In this document: positions 1 to 9,235 of the stretch, piece by piece
How the letters are laid out: each line of letters begins with the position of its first letter
How positions within the stretch are numbered: position 1 is the first letter of the stretch
NCBI RefSeq assembly: GCF_902459705.1
Contig: NZ_CABPRU010000003.1
Location: 248,001 to 312,000 of the forward strand
Length of the DNA stretch: 64,000 nucleotides
Direction: 5' to 3'
Origin: Pandoraea terrigena
GTDB taxonomy: Bacteria > Pseudomonadota > Gammaproteobacteria > Burkholderiales > Burkholderiaceae
Position numbers and translations under genes: made by a program
The notes under the pieces: model-generated
Seen by the model: the letters and a program-made list of their open reading frames with translations, nothing else
Told to the model about the DNA's origin: nothing
Database searches by the model: none

Positions 1-729
<729 letters not shown>

Positions 730-1560
730 TCAGGCGGCCAGCGAACGCCGGCGCTCGCCGCGCAGTTCCGCCAACATGTCGCGCACGGCGTTGGCCGTCT
801 CCAGCGGCCGCTCCATCGGGAAGAGATGGGTTCCCCGCAGGTAGCGCAGATGCGTGCCGACGATGCGGCGCGTCGCCCCGATCCCGGCCTGCCGCAACTC
901 GCGCGACTCGGTGCCGGCGAGAAAGCCGACCGGCACCGGCACGCCACGCATAGCGCGCACGGCGAGCCGCGGCGGCAGGGTCAGATAGATCCGATACTCG
1001 ATGTCACGCGCAAACGCCAGGCGCCGGGCCTCGCCCTCGCCGGTCGGCATCGTGCCGCAGTCGATGTAGTCGCGCAGCACGTCCGGATCCCAGCCGGCGA
1101 ATGCCGGCTTGCCGGCGAAATGTTGCCAGGCGGTTTCCCAGTCGGGCCAGTGATCGCGGCGCCGCTTGGTCACGCCCGCGGGCGACATGCGTTCGTACAG
1201 ACCGGTGAGCAAGCCCAGGCGGAGCATTTGCGTACGCCAGCCAGGTGTGACGATGGGCGAATCGATCAAGACCACGCCGCGCACGGACTGCGGCGCCTTG
1301 AGCGCGGCCATGAGGCTCAGGAAGCCGCCCAGCGAATGCCCCACGAGCCAGACCGGCTCACCGCGATACTGGCGCGTGAGGGTATCGACCAGTTCGTCGC
1401 GCAGATAGCGCCAGCCCGGCGTGACAGGATAGTGCGGATCGTGACCGATGCGGTCGATGGCGCGAACGTCGTACTCGTCGGCCAACGCGCCCAGCAGCTT
1501 GCGGTACACGCCTGCGGGAAAGCCGTTGCCGTGCGAAAAATGAAGGATGTCTCTTGTCAT
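730..1560 (-). CDS. Alpha/beta hydrolase
   Basis: A 276-residue alpha/beta-fold hydrolase of unknown substrate. The nucleophile elbow GHSLGG spans residues 74-79 (Ser76), the HGNG near residues 10-13 fits the oxyanion-hole region, and a late His in GTHLFPMERP fits the catalytic triad. The reading frame is open further upstream, but residues before MTRDILHF look like non-coding sequence (Arg/Ala rich), so I chose the ATG at 1560. There is no signal peptide, so it is probably cytoplasmic. It lies downstream of comEC on the same strand, 340 bases away, so co-transcription is uncertain. It could be an esterase or lipase-like enzyme; the sequence alone does not say which. Confidence 0.85.
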   Translation of the reverse strand: MTRDILHFSHGNGFPAGVYRKLLGALADEYDVRAIDRIGHDPHYPVTPGWRYLRDELVDTLTRQYRGEPVWLVGHSLGGFLSLMAALKAPQSVRGVVLIDSPIVTPGWRTQMLRLGLLTGLYERMSPAGVTKRRRDHWPDWETAWQHFAGKPAFAGWDPDVLRDYIDCGTMPTGEGEARRLAFARDIEYRIYLTLPPRLAVRAMRGVPVPVGFLAGTESRELRQAGIGATRRIVGTHLRYLRGTHLFPMERPLETANAVRDMLAELRGERRRSLAA

Positions 1561-1900
1561 GGCATTCGTTGTCTTGGCGAACCGGCCTTGTGCACAATGC
1601 CGTGACGCTGCCCGCCCGGCGGCTAAAGGGGACGACCGGAGGCAGCCAGCGGCCATCGCCGGGCATCGCCGCCCACCGGTGGCGATCGAGGGCAACCGGG
1701 GATTCGCCAGGCCCGCACAGCCCATGGTTGCCCTGACCCGCATCCAGCGGGTCGAGCCATGGGTCGCTCGCCGGACCATTCTAGCGAACCGCTCGTCGAG
1801 TGCCCGTAGAGGTTTCCATCGAATCGCGAAGGCCGCGACAGCCCCGCGAGCGCCGCCTGAAGCCCCGGAAAGCCGGGACGCCGGCCCGACCCCATCGTTT
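1561..1900. other. Non-coding spacer between comEC and the hydrolase
   Basis: 340 bases with no convincing gene on either strand. It holds a nested inverted repeat: outer arms CCCATGG (1721-1727) and CCATGGG (1757-1763), inner arms GACCCGC (1735-1741) and GCGGGTC (1747-1753). There is no T-run on either side, so it is not a standard intrinsic terminator. It could still be a transcript-end hairpin for comEC or a processing signal. Confidence 0.5.
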
Positions 1901-4807
1901 TCAGGACGTATCGGGACCTTGCGCGTGCCAGTAGCGTCGATGCTGCTCGCGGTACGACTGCGCCTCGATGCCGTCGCGCTTAACGGAAAACCGGACGCCC
2001 CCGTGCGTCACGCTTTGCCAGATCCGCGCGCCTGTTGCCCGATAGCGGGCCACGACCCCGGGCCTCGGATGTCCGAAGCGATTGCGGTAGCCCGCCTGGA
2101 ACACCACGTGGCCCGGTGATACCGCCTCGATGAAGGCTGGCGTCGACGACGTCAGGCTGCCGTGATGGGGCGCCAACAGGATGTCCGACCGCAAGTCGGA
2201 ACCGAATCGCGCCAGCATGCCTCGCTCCTGCGGTGCCTCGGCATCCGCCGCGAGCAGCGCGCTGTGCCGGGCGTTCGCGATGCTCAGCACACAACTGACG
2301 CTGTTCGGCCCGGCGCGGCCGCCCCAGCCGTCGCGCAATGCCGCCTGATCGGGGTGCAGGAAACGGAACGTAATGCCGTCCCATGTCCATTGCTGTCCGG
2401 CCAGGCACGTTCGATGTGTCGCCGCTGCGCGCCGCACGCCGTGCGGCGCCGGCAACGACGAGAACACCTGCGTCGACGGATACGCCCTCAGCACGCTCAA
2501 CGCCCCGCCGAAATGATCATCGTGCGCGTGACTGACCACGAAACGATCCAGCCGCGCGACGCCATGCGCGCGCAGATAGGGAACGATCACGCGGCGCCCA
2601 GCATCGCTGTGACGCCCCAACGGCGGCCCGGCGTCGAAGAGCAGCGTACGTGTCGCCGTCTCGACGAGCACCGCATTGCCCTGCCCGATATCAAGCAGCG
2701 TGACGCGAAACTCCCCGGCCCCCGGGCGCGGCGACGACGCGAACAATGCCGGCCCGAGCAACGCGAAACCGGCGACGCGCACACCAGCGCGCCACGCCCT
2801 CGGTCGGCGCATCGCGGCAGGCAAAGGCATCAGGCAGGCCAACACGCCGCCGACGGCTGCCGCCTGCGCCCAGGCCGGCGCGACGGCGGCCCGCCACACG
2901 GCCCACGGCCACGCCGCCAGTGCGCCGAGCCAATCGGCCAGCCAGACCACCACGGTATGCGCTATCGCCAGTGCCCAATGCGCCAACGGCGCGGGCAACA
3001 ACAGGCTCACCAGTGCCAGCGGGGTCACGATCAGCGTCATCACCGGGATGGCGATCGCATTCGCCAGCGGCCCCAGTAACGGCACCGCCCCAAACCATGC
3101 CAAGGTCAATGGCACGAGGCCTATCGTGACCGCATATTGTGCCCGCACCGCAGGTCCCAGACGGGCCAGGATCGCCGCTCGCCAGCGGCGGATCACGCCA
3201 GACTGATGCTCACGGCCCTGACGCTTGCCGTCCTGGCGCTCACGGCGCCGATGCCCACCGTCCTGACGTTCGCCCGGCTTGCGCTCACCGCCCCGACGTT
3301 CGCCAGACGGATACTCCTCCGGCAACGCGCGCCGAACGTCGCGCGATGCCGGTGGCGAACGCGTCGCCTCAGGCACACCGCGCCCAGGTGCCGTCGGCGG
3401 CGTCGCCCTCCGCCTGGCGGCCAGGACAAGCGCAGCGACCGCGCCAAACGAGAGCCATAGACCCGGCGTCACCACCGCCCAGGGATCCACGGCGACGACG
3501 ATGGCCAATGCCCACGCCAGCCCATACGACGGCGCCGCCATACGGCCATTGAGCAAGGCGAAGACCAGAATCGCCACCATGCCGACGGCGCGCCGCACCG
3601 GAACCCCCCATCCCGCCACGGCCCCATACGCCACCGCCGCCAGCAGACCAGCGACCGCCGCAGCCTTTGGCGCAGGCCACCAAAGTGGCAAGCTGAAGTT
3701 CCGGCCGCAAGCGCGTCGCCACAGCGCGCCGACCAGCGCTGCAAACGCGCCCGCCACGAGCGACACATGCAATCCGGAGATCGCCAGCAAGTGACTCACA
3801 CCGGTATCGGCAAAGACTTGCCAGTCATCGTCCGCGATATCGCCGCGCTCCCCCAGCGCCAGCGCGATCAAGACCCCGCCATATCGCGCCGACGGCCCCA
3901 GTCCAGCCCGAAAGTCGTCGCGCAGCCGTTCTCGCCACGCCACGAATCGATACCCCGGCATCGCCTCGGCCCGCAGACGAAGCGCGCCCTTCGCCCCCGC
4001 CCCACCCTCTCTGCCACCCGACGCCCGCACGTATCCCGTCGCGCGAATTCCACGCACCAGCGCCGCCAATTCGGCATCGGCGCCATGCCAATTCGCAAAA
4101 CCTCTCGGCGCCTTGAGCCGCACCGGCAATCGCCACCGCTCACCCGCGCGCGGACGGTCAGCCACGCCCGCCTTCCCGCCCCGGTTCCGTTCGCCCCCCA
4201 ATGGCGCGCGTCCCTGCCACACCAACTCGATGTGCTTCGGCACATGCCCCTGAGGGCAAGGCGCCGCGCTGGCTTCGGCATCGCGTCGCCTGCCGCGCAC
4301 GTCAGACATCGAGCGCGCCATCGCCCTTACCGGCACCTCACATCCCGCGTGCATGACGTACGCGCGCTCCACATCGAACGCGAACCGCCATCCATCACCG
4401 GTCGAAGCGGGCAGCCCGGCAACAACGCCGATCACCGTCACATCGCGCCCTTCCAGTTCGACGCCCAGGCGATCGCTCAATCGCGCCTCCGCCCGAAGCG
4501 CCGCCCATGAGTATCCGAGGACGCCCGCACAAAGCGCCAGTACCGCCACCCCACCTCGGTGACGCCAGCGCTCGCCGGCGCGCGCGGCACCACGTGCAAG
4601 GCGAGTGCCGCCGTGGCGCGCCGTCACGCTTGCCCATGCCGCACCGGAATCGCGCCTTGCCACAAGCCAGATCGCGCAACCGGCGCACACGGCAAACACG
4701 CTCGCGACGACGCCGAGCGCCACACCGAACCCTCGCCCCCCAGGCAATACGGACGCCTGCTGCAACCACCAGACGCCAGCGACCCACGCGAGCAGCACAA
4801 GTCTCAT
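1901..4807 (-). CDS. comEC: ComEC/Rec2-family DNA uptake channel
   Basis: A 968-residue inner-membrane protein. In this family it forms the channel that carries single-stranded transforming DNA into the cytoplasm. Domain order: N-terminal membrane segments and an OB-like soluble region (about 1-300), the multi-helix Competence domain (about 300-690), then a metallo-beta-lactamase-like domain whose metal site SHAHDDHFGG lies near residue 760. The start is ATG at 4807, opening with a hydrophobic segment. A run rich in Arg, Glu, Gly and Gln (about residues 499-536) interrupts the membrane domain and is built from short imperfect repeats; this is unusual. It lies 44 bases downstream of tatD, probably in one transcript. 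Whether the strain is naturally competent cannot be told from this gene alone. Confidence 0.92.
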   Translation of the reverse strand: MRLVLLAWVAGVWWLQQASVLPGGRGFGVALGVVASVFAVCAGCAIWLVARRDSGAAWASVTARHGGTRLARGAARAGERWRHRGGVAVLALCAGVLGYSWAALRAEARLSDRLGVELEGRDVTVIGVVAGLPASTGDGWRFAFDVERAYVMHAGCEVPVRAMARSMSDVRGRRRDAEASAAPCPQGHVPKHIELVWQGRAPLGGERNRGGKAGVADRPRAGERWRLPVRLKAPRGFANWHGADAELAALVRGIRATGYVRASGGREGGAGAKGALRLRAEAMPGYRFVAWRERLRDDFRAGLGPSARYGGVLIALALGERGDIADDDWQVFADTGVSHLLAISGLHVSLVAGAFAALVGALWRRACGRNFSLPLWWPAPKAAAVAGLLAAVAYGAVAGWGVPVRRAVGMVAILVFALLNGRMAAPSYGLAWALAIVVAVDPWAVVTPGLWLSFGAVAALVLAARRRATPPTAPGRGVPEATRSPPASRDVRRALPEEYPSGERRGGERKPGERQDGGHRRRERQDGKRQGREHQSGVIRRWRAAILARLGPAVRAQYAVTIGLVPLTLAWFGAVPLLGPLANAIAIPVMTLIVTPLALVSLLLPAPLAHWALAIAHTVVVWLADWLGALAAWPWAVWRAAVAPAWAQAAAVGGVLACLMPLPAAMRRPRAWRAGVRVAGFALLGPALFASSPRPGAGEFRVTLLDIGQGNAVLVETATRTLLFDAGPPLGRHSDAGRRVIVPYLRAHGVARLDRFVVSHAHDDHFGGALSVLRAYPSTQVFSSLPAPHGVRRAAATHRTCLAGQQWTWDGITFRFLHPDQAALRDGWGGRAGPNSVSCVLSIANARHSALLAADAEAPQERGMLARFGSDLRSDILLAPHHGSLTSSTPAFIEAVSPGHVVFQAGYRNRFGHPRPGVVARYRATGARIWQSVTHGGVRFSVKRDGIEAQSYREQHRRYWHAQGPDTS

Positions 4808-4851
4808 GACGTCACCACGTCATGTATTCGCAACCGCGCAACGCCGCGCTG

Positions 4852-5736
4852 TCAGCGCGCGCGAAGGCCAGCGCTGTCGAAGATGTCGGGGATATCGGAG
4901 ATAAGGGAGATAAGGGAGAGAGCGCCAGCCGGCCCGTCGTCAGGTGTCATGGCCATAGCGCCCGACAGACGCGGCAGCACCCGCCACGCGTTATGGCAAG
5001 TCGCTTGCGCCAGCGCCTCAGGCGTGAGACCGCGCAGATCCGCCAGCACCTGTGCAATGCGCGGCAACTCGACCGGGCTATTGCGCTGCTTGTAGCGCCA
5101 CTGCGGCGCAATGTCGGGCGCGTCGGTCTCCAGCACGAGCGCCTCGAGCGGCATCTCCGCAGCGAGACGTCGAATCTGCAAGGCACGCTCGAAGGTCATC
5201 TGTCCGCCAAATCCCAGGCAGAAACCCCGCTCGACGAACTTGTCCGCCTGCTGACGGCTACCATTGAACGCGTGCGCGATGCCGCCGCGCGGCGTGAAGA
5301 TGCGCAGTTGCTTGAGCAAAGCATCCTGCGAGCGGCGCACGTGAAGGATGACGGGCAAATCGAAGTCGCGTGCGATCTTCAACTGCTCGACATAGAAGAA
5401 TTGCTGGCGTTCGGGGTCAAGCGTCGTGACGAAGAAATCGAGACCGATCTCGCCGATGCCAACGAAACGTGGATCACCCATCGCCCGCTCGACGGCACGG
5501 CGCAACGTGGCGATGTCCGCGTCGCGCGCACGCGGCGTGTAGAGCGGATGAATACCGAGCGCATAGGCGCCCCCGGGGATTGCGCGAGCCGCGGCCCGCG
5601 CCGCGTCGAACGTTGCACACGCAACGGCAGGCACCACGAGCCCCGACACACCGGCAGCAACGGCGTCAGCAATCACGGTCGCACGGTCGGCGTCGAACTC
5701 GGCCGCATCGAGATGGCAATGGGTATCGATCCACAT
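4852..5736 (-). CDS. tatD: TatD-family metal-dependent deoxyribonuclease
   Basis: A 294-residue TIM-barrel metallohydrolase. TatD-family enzymes are metal-dependent nucleases implicated in DNA repair and degradation. The metal-binding THCHLD is at residues 5-10, and EIGLDF, HVRRSQ, HAFNGS and ETDAPD follow in family order. The frame is open further upstream, but MWIDTHCHLD is the standard N-terminus, so the ATG at 5736 was chosen. The C-terminus extends past the usual end with a Ser-Leu-Ile repeat encoded by a 9-base tandem repeat (around 4890-4920). It sits between lolD and comEC on the same strand. Confidence 0.93.
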   Translation of the reverse strand: MWIDTHCHLDAAEFDADRATVIADAVAAGVSGLVVPAVACATFDAARAAARAIPGGAYALGIHPLYTPRARDADIATLRRAVERAMGDPRFVGIGEIGLDFFVTTLDPERQQFFYVEQLKIARDFDLPVILHVRRSQDALLKQLRIFTPRGGIAHAFNGSRQQADKFVERGFCLGFGGQMTFERALQIRRLAAEMPLEALVLETDAPDIAPQWRYKQRNSPVELPRIAQVLADLRGLTPEALAQATCHNAWRVLPRLSGAMAMTPDDGPAGALSLISLISDIPDIFDSAGLRAR

Positions 5737-5872
5737 GGTCAAAGGTCCTTGAACGTCAATTCTACGGGTCGATGACAAGGCTCGCACGTCGCTCTCGCCA
5801 TGACCATCGGACGACACCGCGTTACGGTCTAGGACGTTGCCGAAATCGACACCGGCCGGCGCCTCGCGAAAT

Positions 5873-5904
5873 GCGAAACGCCGGGGAAAACCCCGGCGTT
5901 TCGC
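5873..5904. terminator. Strong hairpin after lolD, probable terminator
   Basis: A perfect 14-base-pair stem (5873-5886 with 5891-5904) closed by a four-base loop. It lies 60 bases beyond the lolD stop. The T-run is only three bases, so termination strength is uncertain, but position and stem support a terminator or 3'-end stabiliser. Confidence 0.6.
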
Positions 5905-5964
5905 TCACCTCGCCTTCATCTCACCGACCGCTCGCGCCAGCGCGCGAACACGCTCGCCCAACGG

Positions 5965-6702
5965 TCACGCTGGCTCCAGCACCCCTTCGCGCAGTCGCAA
6001 GGCGCGATCGCAGCGCTTCGCCAGATCGATATCGTGCGTCACGATCACGAAACTGGTCTTCAGCGTCTCCGACAATTCGAGCATCAGTTCGAACACGGTT
6101 TCGGCGGTATGCCCGTCGAGGTTGCCGGTCGGCTCGTCGGCCAGCACGCACGCCGGCTGCGTGACCAGGGCCCGCGCCATCGCCACGCGCTGGCGCTCGC
6201 CCCCCGACAGCTCCGACGGACGGTGCTTCATGCGCGAGCCGAGCCCGACACGCTCGAGCATGGCCTGCGCCACCGCGCGCGCCTGCTCGGTCGGCAACCG
6301 GCGAATGCGCAACGGCATTGCCACGTTATCGAGCGCCGTGAACTCGGCCAGCAGATGATGGAACTGATAAACGAAGCCGAGCGACTGGTTGCGCTGCGTC
6401 GTCTTCTCGCGCTCGCGCAACGACGAAAACGGCTTGCCGAGCAGCGACACCTCCCCGCGCGACGGATCGTCGAGCCCGCCCAACACGTGCAGCAACGTAC
6501 TCTTGCCCGATCCGGACGCGCCGACGATGGCCACCTTTTCGCCGGGGGCCACCTCGAGGCTGGCGCCGTTCAGCACCGTCACATTGAGCTGGCCCTGACG
6601 GAACGTCTTGTGAAGATCGCGTGCGCGCAGCACCGGACCGTCATAAGCGAGGTTCGGCACACCGGCCAACGATGCTTTAGCGTGACTTTTAGCGTTACTC
6701 AT
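5965..6702 (-). CDS. lolD: Lipoprotein-releasing ABC transporter ATP-binding protein LolD
   Basis: A 245-residue ABC ATPase that powers release of outer-membrane lipoproteins from the inner membrane to LolA. The Walker [10 protein letters not shown] is at residues 61-69; [10 protein letters not shown] (signature), [11 protein letters not shown] (Walker B) and the switch His in VTHDID follow. The protein resembles the LolD/MacB group, and its permease partner is immediately upstream. I chose ATG at 6702 because it overlaps the permease stop (ATGAGTAA, 8 bases shared), which implies translational coupling; an in-frame start 36 bases upstream would lie inside the permease. A strong hairpin follows at 5873-5904. 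Confidence 0.95.
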   Translation of the reverse strand: MSNAKSHAKASLAGVPNLAYDGPVLRARDLHKTFRQGQLNVTVLNGASLEVAPGEKVAIVGASGSGKSTLLHVLGGLDDPSRGEVSLLGKPFSSLREREKTTQRNQSLGFVYQFHHLLAEFTALDNVAMPLRIRRLPTEQARAVAQAMLERVGLGSRMKHRPSELSGGERQRVAMARALVTQPACVLADEPTGNLDGHTAETVFELMLELSETLKTSFVIVTHDIDLAKRCDRALRLREGVLEPA

Positions 6703-7948
6703 AGCGCAGGGCCTCTGCCGGTTTGACGCGCGAGGCACGCCAGCTCGGATAGAGCGTCGCCAGTGCCGAGAGGATGAACGAAATCACCCCGATGCGGATC
6801 ACGTCCGACGATTGCAGATCCGAGGGCAATTCGGAGATGAAATAGATGTCTTGCGGCAGGAAGTGAACGCCCAGCAAGTGCTCGATGAACGGCACGATGG
6901 TGCCGATGTTGACCGAGATCAGGCAGCCCAGCGCCACGCCGAGCAGCGCCCCGGCAAAGCCGATCGTCACGCCCTGAACGATGAATATCTTCATGATCGA
7001 GCCGGGCTGTGCGCCCAGCGTGCGCAGAATGGCGATGTCCGCATACTTGTCGGTCACCGTCATCACCAGCGAGGACACCAGGTTGAAGGCCGCCACGGCG
7101 ATGATCAGCGTCAGGATGATGAACATCATGCGCTTTTCGGTCTGCACCGCGATGAACCAGTTCTTGTTCTGCTGCGTCCAGTCGCGCACCCACATATTGC
7201 CGGACAGTGTCTTGGCCAGCTCGCGCGCCACGAGCGGCGCCTGCTCCATGTCCTGGAGCTTCAGGCGCACGCCGGTCGGGCCATCGAGACGGAAGAGCGT
7301 CTCGGCATCGTGTAGATCGATGAGGGCCAGCGAGCTGTCGTATTCATAGTGCCCCGCAGTGAAGACGGCCACCACCGTGAACTGCTTTACGCGCGGCAGT
7401 ACACCGGCAGGCGTGATCGTCCCCTGAGGGGCGACGAGCGTGATCTTGTCGCCGATGGTGACGCCGAGCGCCCGGGCCAGTTCGCGACCGAGCACGATGC
7501 CGAAGCTGCCCGGCGTGAGATTGGCGAGCGAGCCCGCGGTGATCTGCTTGCCGAGATCGGACACCTTGGCTTCCTCGCTCGGGACAATACCGCGCAACAC
7601 TACGCCGCGCACGTTATCCTCGCGCGTGAGCATGGCCTGCTCGCCCACGTAGGGCGCGGCCGCGATCACATTCTTGTTCTGCAATGCTTCGGCCGCCGTG
7701 CGGTGCCAGTCGGGCAGATTGCCGTCGACCGCGAAGACCTCGATGTGCGCGAGCACGGAGAGCATGCGGTCCCGAACTTCCTTCTGAAAGCCGTTCATCA
7801 CCGAGAGCACCACGATGAGCGCCGCCACGCCCAGCGCAATGCCGGCCATGGAGATGAAGGAAATGAAGGAAATGAAGCCGTTGCCGGATGATCGCTTGCC
7901 GGTGCGCGTATAGCGCCAGCCGATCTGCCATTCGTATGGGAATTTCAA
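6695..7948 (-). CDS. lolC: Lipoprotein-releasing ABC transporter permease LolC/LolE
   Basis: A 417-residue FtsX/MacB-type permease. One membrane segment lies near residues 25-48, a large periplasmic domain follows (about 50-270), and three membrane segments make up the C-terminal third (about 275-405). The N-terminus [15 protein letters not shown] is typical of LolC/E. The start codon is TTG (7946-7948), with AGGA about ten bases before it; no nearby ATG would keep the conserved N-terminus. Only one permease gene is present next to lolD. Many proteobacteria have a single LolF-like permease working as a homodimer, so the name lolC is a convention here. Confidence 0.93.
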   Translation of the reverse strand: MKFPYEWQIGWRYTRTGKRSSGNGFISFISFISMAGIALGVAALIVVLSVMNGFQKEVRDRMLSVLAHIEVFAVDGNLPDWHRTAAEALQNKNVIAAAPYVGEQAMLTREDNVRGVVLRGIVPSEEAKVSDLGKQITAGSLANLTPGSFGIVLGRELARALGVTIGDKITLVAPQGTITPAGVLPRVKQFTVVAVFTAGHYEYDSSLALIDLHDAETLFRLDGPTGVRLKLQDMEQAPLVARELAKTLSGNMWVRDWTQQNKNWFIAVQTEKRMMFIILTLIIAVAAFNLVSSLVMTVTDKYADIAILRTLGAQPGSIMKIFIVQGVTIGFAGALLGVALGCLISVNIGTIVPFIEHLLGVHFLPQDIYFISELPSDLQSSDVIRIGVISFILSALATLYPSWRASRVKPAEALRYE

Positions 7949-8155
7949 ACGGATTCCTGATTCTTGATAAGGATCGATCGGAGCCTACCGGCGCCAGTCT
8001 GCACCGGCGTCCAGCCCCCTTGGCACGACGCCGCCACCTGACCAGCCCGCGGCCTCCAGCCAGCCGCGGCCCGGCTCGACACACGGTACGTTCGGCGCCT
8101 GATGTCAGGGTCACCCAACTGCCAGCGCGAAGTTTGCCATACAATTCGCCTCGAC

Positions 8156-9235
8156 ATGGATACACCTGCCCTACACTTCCTCTTGCCGTTCGCGCTGCCC
8201 GCGTCGGCCCATTTGCCCGCACTGCTGGCTGAGTTGGAGTTGCCTGCGCTCGAAAAGTTGCTCGCGCGCGGCATCCAGACGGCGCAGGACGTACCGGCCG
8301 ACCCGTTTGTCCCCACCCTGCCACATGAGCGCTGGCTGACCGAGGCGTTCGGCCTGCCCGGCGGGCCGTCGCGCGCCCCGCTCGCGCCGTTCATGCTGCT
8401 TGAGGACAGCGGCATGCTCGACACCCGGTTCTGGTACTGCGCGCAACCCGCGCACATCCACATCGCCACCGATCATCTGGTGCTGACCGATCCCGCCGAA
8501 CTCGCGTTGAGCCCCGAGGCATCTGCGGCCCTGTTCGTCACCGCGCACGCCCTGTTCGCGGAAGTCGGCGGCGACTTGATCGCCCCGCGTCCGGACCGGT
8601 GGTACCTGAGCGCGTCGGCGCTGGGCGACCTGCTGAGCGCGTCTCCCGCACGCGCGGCGGGCCGCAACGTCGATATCTGGCTGCCGCAGGGCAAGGCCGA
8701 GCTGACGTGGCGCAAATGGCAGAACGAAGTCCAGATGGCCTGGTACGACCATCCGGCCAATCAGGCGCGCGAAGCCCGCGGCCTGCCGCCGGTCAATGCC
8801 ATCTGGCTGTATGGCGGTGGCCAACGCATCGCCGCGCCGCGCCTGAACCGGCCTTGCGTGACGATCCTGGCCGACGCCCCCGCCACCCGCGGCCTGGCGA
8901 ACCATCTGCAAATCGCGTTGCACGGCACGGACGCGGGCCTGGCCGCCGCGAACGGCCGGACATGCGTGCAGATCGACACGCTGACGCCTTATTTCCTGAC
9001 GGAAGACTGGGCACGCTGGCGCGATGCCCTCGTCGAGATCGACCGCACGTGGCTGGCGCCAGCGCTCGCGCGCGTGGCCAAGGGCCAGGCCCGCGAAGTC
9101 TCGCTCACCCTGTGCGGCGACAGCCACAGCGTGACGATCCGCACGGGCGCCGCCGACCTGCGCAAGTTCTGGCGCCGACAAGCGCTCGCGGCCCGCATGG
9201 TGCCGCTCGCCCGGCTTGGCGAGGACGTCGCATGA
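8156..9235 (+). CDS. RpfE-like conserved protein (COG4255 type)
   Basis: A 359-residue soluble protein with no signal peptide. It resembles the family annotated as RpfE or 'cofactor-independent phosphoglycerate mutase-like' that sits next to recJ in many beta- and gammaproteobacteria. I see no recognisable phosphoglycerate-mutase metal site, so an enzymatic role is not supported by what I can read. Conserved stretches include DRWYLS, VDIWLPQG and NAIWLYGGG. ATG 8156 was chosen over a start 54 bases upstream because MDTPALHFLLPF looks like the natural N-terminus. Its stop overlaps the recJ start (ATGA), indicating translational coupling. Function is unknown. Confidence 0.8.
   Translation: MDTPALHFLLPFALPASAHLPALLAELELPALEKLLARGIQTAQDVPADPFVPTLPHERWLTEAFGLPGGPSRAPLAPFMLLEDSGMLDTRFWYCAQPAHIHIATDHLVLTDPAELALSPEASAALFVTAHALFAEVGGDLIAPRPDRWYLSASALGDLLSASPARAAGRNVDIWLPQGKAELTWRKWQNEVQMAWYDHPANQAREARGLPPVNAIWLYGGGQRIAAPRLNRPCVTILADAPATRGLANHLQIALHGTDAGLAAANGRTCVQIDTLTPYFLTEDWARWRDALVEIDRTWLAPALARVAKGQAREVSLTLCGDSHSVTIRTGAADLRKFWRRQALAARMVPLARLGEDVA

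Noticed and set aside
8156-9235. Phosphoglycerate mutase function for the gene before recJ
   Set aside because: The usual label for this family, but no metal-binding or phosphoserine signature of the cofactor-independent enzyme could be seen.
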